Of a stretch of DNA of 64,000 nucleotides, positions 1 to 9,600 are shown piece by piece. This DNA is from CAWFGW01 sp963815495 (GTDB taxonomy: Bacteria > Bacteroidota > Bacteroidia > Cytophagales > JAAEPT01): positions 519,145 to 583,144 of the forward strand of contig CAWFGW010000007.1 of the NCBI GenBank assembly GCA_963815495.1, in the 5' to 3' direction. The notes beneath the pieces are model-generated. The model was not told where the DNA came from. It saw nothing but the letters and a program-made list of their open reading frames with translations, and did no database searches. Numbering within the stretch: the stretch's first letter is position 1; every line of letters starts with the position of its first letter. A program made the position numbers and the translations under genes.

Positions 1-503
1 GTTTCAATATTGCTCACACCTGGATCAATAGATCCGTCATATCCAATAAAGGGATTATATTGAGAAGTCCATTGAAAGCTATTGGGAGACACGGATTTTT
101 GTATTAAACCACCTTGTATCCCTAGAGTTAATTGAGATTTACGAGTCATTTTGACATTCGTTGAAAATGTTAAGTTAACGCCACTGTTAGTTAACGCTCC
201 ATCATTTGCTTTATCTTGGAAAGCTGACACACCTACCCCTCCCCAATACCCTTCTAAAATCTCTTTCCGAGGTATTGGTACCATCACAGAAAGTTGATTG
301 GTTTGAAAATTAGCTCCTACATTTTTCCATTGTGTTCGAGAATGGGCACTTAATGTAGTGGTTTCTTCCAATGCCATAATTGCTGGATTTAGATATAAAC
401 CAGCAGTATAGAATTGGCTAAAAGTTGGGTCTTGAGAAAAAACAATCAATGTTTTAAAACAAATCAAAAAAACGAATACCTTTTTTAAAGAATCCTTATT
501 CAT
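1..503 (-). CDS. PorP/SprF-family T9SS membrane protein (partial, C-terminus beyond window)
   Basis: Translating the minus strand from the ATG at 503 gives an open frame of about 167 codons that runs off the left edge. It starts with a signal peptide (basic MNKDSLKK, hydrophobic stretch, then FSQ) followed directly by DPTFSQFYTAGLYLNPA, the hallmark N-terminus of the PorP/SprF family, then alternating strands as expected of an outer-membrane beta-barrel. Family members work with the type IX secretion system; SprF-like proteins are needed for export or anchoring of cargo with type B gliding-motility sorting domains. The divergent neighbour encodes exactly such a giant cargo protein, so the two probably function together. 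An upstream in-frame ATG is followed at once by a stop, which fixes the start at 503. The family call is firm; the pairing is inferred from position. Confidence 0.88.
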   Translation of the reverse strand, partial: MNKDSLKKVFVFLICFKTLIVFSQDPTFSQFYTAGLYLNPAIMALEETTTLSAHSRTQWKNVGANFQTNQLSVMVPIPRKEILEGYWGGVGVSAFQDKANDGALTNSGVNLTFSTNVKMTRKSQLTLGIQGGLIQKSVSPNSFQWTSQYNPFIGYDGSIDPGVSNIE

Positions 504-530
504 ACTAACATTGAACTTACTAGTTTTTTA

Positions 531-561
531 CAAATTTATTCTATTTTTAATCACCAACAAA
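531..561 (-). promoter_or_regulatory. Bacteroidota-type promoter for the PorP/SprF-like gene
   Basis: Read on the minus strand, TTTG (561-558) is followed by exactly 19 bases and then TAAATTTG (538-531). This matches the Bacteroidota sigma-factor consensus of TTTG around -33 and TAnnTTTG around -7. The -7 box lies about 28 bases upstream of the ATG at 503. It shares the 180-base AT-rich gap with the start region of the divergent giant gene, for which I could not pick out an equally good promoter. Confidence 0.65.
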
Positions 562-685
562 AAATTAAATTAAAGCGTTTTTTTCAGTTTAAACCTTTTT
601 TTTTAACTTTTTTAACTAGCTTAGTTTAGTGAAAAATAACCTAATCAACTTAACCTTATCTATCATTTTTACGTCTAACCATATT

Positions 686-3600
686 ATGAGCGCAAAAGGG
701 GGAATCATAGCGTTAATATTTATATTTAGTTTTTTTGGAGCTTATTCTGAAGGAACCAAAGAGATACAGCCTAATTCAGGTGAAGTCACCCGAATGCTTT
801 TAAGGCGAGATTGGGATTATACAAATTTTGCGCGATATGGTGCAGCAGAAACTCAACGTTTAAATTTTACTATTTGTAATAATGGTGAAATTGCTTATTT
901 CGGATTCAATGGTGCGGAAAACTCCAATGTAAAAATGCGTGTTAGGCGTGCATCAGATGGCGCAGTTGTTTTTGCTGAACGTAATTTACCCACAACCGGT
1001 GAAGGTTATATTCCAAACTATAACAGAGCGGTTGCAGGCCCACAAGAAATTGTTGGGGCAGCATCAGGATATGATGCTTTTCAGATTAATGGACTTGCTC
1101 CAGATGATTATTACATCGAATTTAACACAAATGACAACGACTTTGAGTTTAGATATTTTGACATTACAGTCGCTACTGCAGCCAATAGTCCAATTCTTGG
1201 ACGAGTGTGGTCGCAAGAATGGCTTTTAACTACCAGAGGGTTTAACAACCCCTTTCTAGGTGAGTTATATATCTATTCCGATGATGGGATTGTAACCTCA
1301 GTAGATTTTAATGGTATCCGACCCTATGTTTTTAATATTTCTGCCAATCCTACAGGAGTAAAAACTACAGGTGACTTTAATGAAGACCGACAATCTGTCT
1401 CTGGTAGACAGACCTACCCGCAATACAAAATATTTTTGAATCCACCCGATGAAAACTGTTACCCAAGTGGTGAATTCGGACAAATAACTGCACCTGTTAC
1501 TGTTACCGGATGTGGGTTGGATAAATGTATCAATATCCCTGTCGACCAAACTGGTCGGGTATTGATTCTTTTAAATCTTAATGGTCAGCCTGGATATCAG
1601 CCTAATTCTGCCGATATTCAATTTGACACTACCGTATCTCCTGGAAACAACTGTATACCTTGGGACACACGAGACAATCTTGGAAACTTAATTCCTGAAG
1701 GTCAAAATGTTAACTTACAAATTGATTATCTAAATGGAATTACTCATTTACCACTTTTTGATGTAGAAAATCATCCTAATGGCTATTCGGTTGGATTAGT
1801 CAGGCCCCTTGCACCTCAAGTTCCCATCAAACCATTTTTATTTTGGGATGATGTCAATATTGTAAGTCAGGGCGGTGTCCAGGGAACTTCAGAGTTTATT
1901 GGTTGTCAAGATCCTTCCTGTCATGATTGGGTAGCTACAAACGGATTTAATAACAACGCAACTGATTATGGAAATTTAACTACAATAAACACATGGTGGT
2001 ATGCCAACATTGTCAATCGAAACACTAACTACCAAGTAACTAATGCGACTGTAGATGCAGATGTAAGAATTCCTGGCCGTGGAGAAGACGGTGGTAATGA
2101 TACTACTACTTGTAGAAATAGTGGTGCTTTTCAATTAGCAGGAAATGTGTCTGAGGCACCTAGTGCAACTTGGACTACCGATGGGAGTGGTACTTTTTCT
2201 AATGTGAATGATTTAAGCGGTACCTACACACCTTCTGATGAAGATTACGATAATGGCTCCGTACGACTAACCTTGACATCTGAACCTTTTGGTGAATGCC
2301 CAACTGATTCAGATTTTATGATTTTAAATTTAGACCCTGGACCAAGCCTAAGTATAGGACCTGGCGCTGATTTATGCGAAAGTAACTCAAACGTAAATTT
2401 ACAAGCCTCCTTCTCAAATGCTGACGGCATTCGCTGGTTAGGTGGAAATGGAACTTTTGTACCTAATAGACGAAGACCTAATGCAACTTATAATCCTACT
2501 CCGGCAGAAATTGCTAGCGGAGAGATCACATTAATTCTTAGTACTAATAATGTAACAAATGTTTGCCCTAATATAACAGATTCTATTACTTTCACATTTC
2601 AAGAAGCTCCTATAGTTAACCCTGGTACAACTCCAGACACTATTTGTGCATCTACAGCTTTTGTTCAACTAAGCGGTACAATTGAAAATGCAGGTGGTGG
2701 AAGATGGTTAGGAGGCAATGGTAATTTTGTCCCTTCAAGAGACTCGCTCAACGCACAATATTTCCCAACAAATACTGAAAAAAACAGTGGTTCTTTAACC
2801 TTAACCCTTAGTTCAAGGTTAGAAACTGGAGGTTGTCAACCTGTCACTGAAAATATTACTTTAACATTTATATCACCGAGCTCAGTTGCAGTAAATTCTC
2901 CCACAATTCAAACTTGTGCCAGCACGGATACCATCTCACTTTCTGCAACTGTAACAGGCTCAGCTACAATAACTTGGTCAGGTGGTAATGGCAGCTTTAC
3001 TCCTTCCAATACAATTTCAAACCCTCGTTACCTTGTTCACCCAGATGATACAACCGCGGGCAGCATCGTGATTTTCGTAGAAACAGATGGAAACGATGGT
3101 TGTAGTATCGTTAAAGACAGTATCGTAGTAGAATTTTCATCTCCACCTCTAGCAAAAGTTGATGCTGACAACAAATTAGTTTGTGCTAATAATGCAAGAA
3201 TTGATTTAGGTGGTACTTTTTCCAATTCAACAGGAGTAAGATGGATAGGCCAAGGAGGAACATTTTCACCAAGTGAAGACTCATTAAACACTACATATAT
3301 CCCCAGCCAAGCAGAAATTGATGCAAACTTTACGTTTCTAACACTAACTACTGTGGGAAATGGTTTTTGTGAACAGGCCTCAGATGTAGAAAACGTTGTA
3401 ATCTCTCCTGCTCCAATTGCTGACGCACAGGGTCCTTACACTGTATGTAAAAACAATCCGAGTATTGAAGTGTCTGGAACTTCTCAAAATTCAACAGGAA
3501 TTTATTGGAGTAGTTCTGAAGGAACATTTAGTGATACTGCAATTTTTAACCCCATATTTACTGCTACACAAAACCAAGTTGAGTTAGGGTTACCAATAAC

Positions 3601-6600
3601 ATTGACATTTACAGCAACGCAAGATCCTGTTTGTGCTCCAGTGAGCGACAATGCTACTATTACATTCACTCCATCTCCCACTGTTGATGCTGGGCCTACA
3701 CAAACAATTTGCGCAAACAATCCCGTTGTACAATTAAATGGCTCTTTTACCCGAGCTTCACAAATAACATGGTCAGGGGGAAATGGTAATTATTCCAACG
3801 TAAATGACCCTGGTGCAACATATACTCCTAGTCAAAATGAAATTGACGCGGGAGAAATCACTCTTCTACTCTCAACTTCAGACGGTATTGGTAACTGTAT
3901 CAATGTTACAGATAGTGTTAAAATAACTATAACTCCATCACCAATTGTTGAAGCTGGTCCCAATCAAACCGTCTGTGAAAACAACGCACGAGTTACATTA
4001 AATGGAACTGTTGCGAATGCGGCTGGAGGTGTTTGGTCCGGAGGAGATAGAAAAGTTGGATCCACCGTTACCACACTTACGAATGCAAAATATAATCCTT
4101 CTAATCAAGAGAAAAATACGGGTACAGTAAAATTATATCTACAATCAACTGGAAATGGAAATTGCAACCCAGTAGTGGATAGTGTAATAATATCCATCAC
4201 TCCAAAACCAGAAATCACCAACTTAAATAATGTTTCTGTATGTGCTGATGCACCAAGCGTTACATTCAGCCCAAATCTTTCTGTTGCAACTGGGGGGATT
4301 TGGTCAGGTGGTCAAGGAACTTATACTCCTGACAATACAACATTAAACACTACATACACCCCTTCCATCACTGAGATAAATAATGGGTTTGTTAATCTTA
4401 AATTGACAACGACAGGAAATGGTTTATGTCAGGCTGAGGATTTTAGCACAAGAATAACTATTTCAAAAGCTCCTTCCGTTAGTGCTGGATCAAATCAAAC
4501 TATCTGTGGTGATGAAAACAGTGTTCAACTTAACGGAACTGTAACAAATGCTGGAGGTGGACGATGGACTACTTTAGGTTCAGGCTCATTCAATAATCAA
4601 AATAATTTAAATGCTATCTATCAACCTTCCAACCTTGATAAACAAAATGGCTTTGTGAAACTCGTATTAACAACTACTGGAAATGGATTATGTAATGCGC
4701 TGAGAGATACCATGCAAATTGCATTCTCAGAAATTCCTGTTGCGAACGCTGGGAACAACAGAACGTTATGTGCCAATGAATTCCCTATCATATTAAATGC
4801 CTCTGGATCTATTGGTAGTTGGGTGGGTGGAAACGGCTCTTTTTCACCCAATAGAAACACATTAAATGCCAGTTATACTCCTACTGTAACAGAAGTTAAC
4901 ACTGGAAATGTCACTTTAACTTATGAATCAAATGTGTCTGGAGTCTGCCCTCAGGTGAGTGATGATGTAAGATTCAATCTAAAAGAAGGTCCGATAATAG
5001 ATGCGGGACCAGACTTAATAATCTGTGGTAATCTAGAACCCTTTACACTTACTGCTACAATTCAAAATGCTGGGAATGGTTTTTGGAATACAACTGGAAC
5101 AGGCCAATTTGCCCCAAGTGCAGCCAACGCTGCTTTGACCTATTTGCCTTCAGCTTCTGATACTAGTTTAACTGATACTACAAAAATAATTTTCTATGTT
5201 GGAACAGTTGGAAATAGTGGTTGTCCTTCATCAGAAGATTCGGTGGTGGTATCACTTGTACCTTCTCCAATTTTAAACGCAGGACCAGATCAAACGCTTT
5301 GTGCTGATGGAAACGGAATCTCATTGAATGGAGCATCAATCAATATCAATTCAATTGCATGGTCAGGAGGTAATGGAGGTTCTTTTAACCCTACTAATGC
5401 TATAAACACAATTTATTCGCCTACACCAACAGACTTAAATCAGGCAAATCTTACATTTGTTGTCAGTAGTCCAGCTACTGCCAGCTGTCCTTCAGCAAAT
5501 GATACCACTATTATAACATTAGTTCAAGGCCCAACTAATGATGCCGGACCAAACACAACTATTTGTGCTGATAGTTCTTTTATTAGAATCCAAGCGTCAA
5601 TAACAGGGGCTACTACTGGTTTATGGACCACTTCTGGTACGGGAACATTTTCACCTACAGCTACAGACACCGTAACACGATATTATCCTTCGCTTGTAGA
5701 TACCTCTGCCGGACAAGTAATCCTTTATTTTAACACCAACGGTTCAGGTATTTGTGAAGATGTTCAGGATTCTCTAATACTCTCATTATCCAACGCACCT
5801 ATTGTATTTGCTGGAAATGATACAACAATATGTAGTGATAGTGATCCAGTTCCGTTAAATGGTCAATCAAATGGAGTTTCAAGTGGTTTTGTATGGACTA
5901 CATCAGGGACTGGTACCTTTTCAGACAACACTTCCCTCCTATCCTCCTACACATTATCACAAGATGATATTGACAATGCTATTGTTACTCTTACACTTCA
6001 AACAACAGGTAGTGGAGATTGTAACGAAGTATCTCACTCATTTAATATCCTGATGACTCCTCGACCTGAAATCAGCGCCAGCTTGGATCAAACTAAATGT
6101 ATAATAGACCCGAGTGTAACAGTAAGTGCAACCATCAGTGAAGCCACTGGTATCAATTGGTCATCACTTACTAATGGTACATTCTCAGACAGCCTCTCTT
6201 TAACTACAGATTATTTCTTTTCATCGCAAGATACAATAAATGGGTTCGCAACATTAATAGCGACATCATCAGGTAATGGTCAATGTAAAACTTACACCGA
6301 CACAACCCAAATACAGTTTCAAAATTTACCGATTGTTTCAGCTGGCAGTGATGTCGAAATTTGTGGTGATGCGGCTAGTGTTCCTATTAGTGGTACTGTA
6401 TCTGGAGCGGCTTCGGGCACATGGGCTTCTAGTGGATCAGGAATTTTTACTCCAAATTTTGCAACGCTTAACACGAATTATCAAATAACAAATGAAGATA
6501 CCACAAATGGTTCTGTTGCTCTAGTTTTAACTTCCACTGGTAGTGGCGTTTGTCCTGATGTCAGTGATTCATTGATTGTAACAATTACAGATGTACCTAC

Positions 6601-9600
6601 GGTAAATGCAGGAAATGACACCTCAGTTTGTGCCAATATTGATAGTATACAATTAAATGGAAAGATAAGTATTGCTACAGGAGCCAGCTGGTTAAGCTCA
6701 GGCACTGGCACATTTTCTCCAAATGACACTACTTTATCTGCTGTTTATATACCAAGTTCTAGCGATACCGCAGCTGGCAATGTGACTATCACACTAGTAT
6801 CCACAGGAAACGGCAATTGTAACAGAGTATTAGATGACTTTATTTTAAATTTCATAAAAGCCCCAAGGGCTGATGCGGGACCTCCTACAACTATTTGTTC
6901 GGATAGCACAGGGGTTGCCTTAAATAGTACAATCAGTTCTTTTAGTTCGTTAGTTTGGCGAACAAGTGGAACAGGTGTGTTTGGACCAGATAGTACTTTT
7001 GCTAAACCTACTTACTATCCTTCAGAAGAAGACACCACTGCAGGAAGTGTTACTCTGTCTGTTTTTGTTGATGGCCAAGGTACTTGTAACCCTATATCGG
7101 CATCAACTATTTTAAATCTAACACCAGAGCATCAGGTTCAAGTATCAAGTGATTACACAGTATGTGAAGATACGCGACTACTTCCTGTCTCTGCAACTTT
7201 CCAACATACAACTGGTGGTAGTTGGTCAACATCATCCTCCGGTAGTTTCACGCCTAGTGCTTTTGATGCTAGCACAAATTTCGCGCCTTCAAGTAGCAAT
7301 ACTGACGAGACTATCATTCTCACTTATACAACTGACGATGGCGGCATTTGCCCACCAAAATCAAAAAGTATTGAAGTTGTAATAACGCCTAAACCCACAG
7401 TAAATGCTGGAGGCGATTTAATCCTCTGCGCTGATGCCGAGTTCTTCAGAATGAGAGGTTCCGTAACGAATGCAACTGGTGGGTCATGGTCTACTTCTGG
7501 TAACGGTACTTTTCTACCGAATGCTAACTCACTCATTGTTGATTATGTTCTGTCTGATGATGATGTGCTACAAGATTCCTTAATATTCTCATTAAGCGCA
7601 ACGGACACTAATAACTGTGCAACCGTTACTGATGAGTTGATTGTAAACCTCACACCTATACCAACTATTAGCGCTGGTTCCGATATCAATGTTTGTCCTG
7701 GAGTAGCCTTTATTCCTTTATCTGGTAATGTAACCGTGGCGGGTGGTGGAGTTTGGGAAACGCTCGATGGTATGGGTACTTTTGTGGATTCATCTGACCT
7801 TTCAACCCAATATATACCTGATCCTTCTGAATCAGTTGAAGGTAATTCGATAACTATATCTTTAAATTCAACTGATAATGGTAATTGTCAAACCTATTTT
7901 GAAGATATCGTAATCTCTTTTACCAATACATCTTTCATCAATGCAACACCAGAAGATACGACTATTTGTACTACTGATTTCCCCATACAATTAGGTAGTG
8001 AAGGTGCTCAAGGTGAATGGTCTAGTTTAGGTTCTGGCACATTCTTACCTAATAACAGAGCTGCAAATGCAGTATACCAACCTTCTTCAACGGACTCTAT
8101 CAATGGCTCAGTGAAGTTATATTTAACCTCTATAAATAATGGAACTTGTCCTGCCATTCGTGATAGCATGAGCTTGACATTTATTCCTGGACCTATAGTA
8201 AATGCGGGACCAGATTTAACCATCTGTACAAATGAAAATACGGTAACACTCCAAGGCTCAAGCTTCAACACCAACGCTATTGTATGGTCTAGCAATGGAA
8301 AAGGTACATTTGATAATTTATCAAGTGCCACCCCGACCTATACCTTATCACCGCAAGACAAATCTCTTGGAACCATCAACTTCAGCCTTATTTCTTTGGA
8401 TAATGGTCAATGTTCTCAGCCAATTGACAGGATGAAAGTGGCTGTTTTACCAGGACCAATTGTCGACCCTGGTAATGGCTTCACATTGTGCGCTAACAGT
8501 ACTGAAATTCAGTTAAGTGGAAGTTTCAAAAATGCGACTGGAGCGATTTGGACTGGAGGAGCGAACTCTTTTTTACCAAGCAACGCTAACATGACAGCTC
8601 GTTATCAAATTCAACCTGCTGATACTGCAAATGGTTCTGTAACATTAACATTAACATCACAAGGCCACCCAAACTGTAATCCAAGCACAGCAAATGTGAC
8701 CTTTAACTTTAAAAAGTTTCCTATTGTTGAAGCGGGTGACGACCAAACCATCTGTGCGAATACTAAAAGTATAACCCTGAATGGTACTACTAAAAATGCA
8801 GCAAATAGAAGATGGTCTGTTTTAAATGGTTCAGGACAATTTAGTCCTTCAAATCAACTAGATAGCACAACATATTTCATAAGTCCTGCTGATACCAGTA
8901 AAACTAGTTTGAAATTTTATTATATAGCAACACCTTCTAATTTATGTCCTCCTGTAAAAGACAGTCTTATTCTCACTATTACACCTTCACCAATAGTTAG
9001 TGCTGGATTAAACATTGATGAATGTGAGACAGTACCTACTATTAACCTCAACGGTAGTGCCCAAAATACCAGCTCAATCTTGTGGATTAGCTCGGGAGCA
9101 GGTTCTTTTAACCCAGACAACACTACGCTGAATAGTCAATATCAACCTGACTCAATCGATTTAGTAAAGGGAGCTATTAATTTGGAGTTAAGAAGCACAG
9201 AGCCAAACTGTAACCCAGTCTCTGATTTCGCAACAATTAACTTTGTGCGTTTTCCTGAAGCGATTGTAAATGCGGGTGTAGATATATCTGTGTGTTCTGA
9301 TGCCCCATCTATCCAGTTACAAGGAATTATTCGATCTGCAACTAAAGGTAAATGGTCTACTTCTGGTAGCGGCTCGTTTGTGCCTAACGACTCTACATTG
9401 AATGCTAAATATATCCCCGTTCCAGATGATACAGTTGCTGGCTCAGTACAAATAAGACTTACAGCTCTTGGAAATAGTGAATGTGGGGAAGTGACAGATA
9501 GTATTACCTTGACTTTCACAAATGCCCCAACAGCTAACTTAGGTGGTAATATTATTGTATGTAAAGACACCAATAGTATACCTTTACAAGCAAAACTCAC

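Noticed and set aside
629..685. GTG at 629 as start of the giant adhesin
   Set aside because: It would put 19 extra residues before a complete signal peptide that begins at the ATG at 686.
9142..9600. Minus-strand frame of 152 codons inside the giant adhesin gene
   Set aside because: It is one of many similar antisense frames produced by the repetitive Thr/Ser-rich coding sequence.
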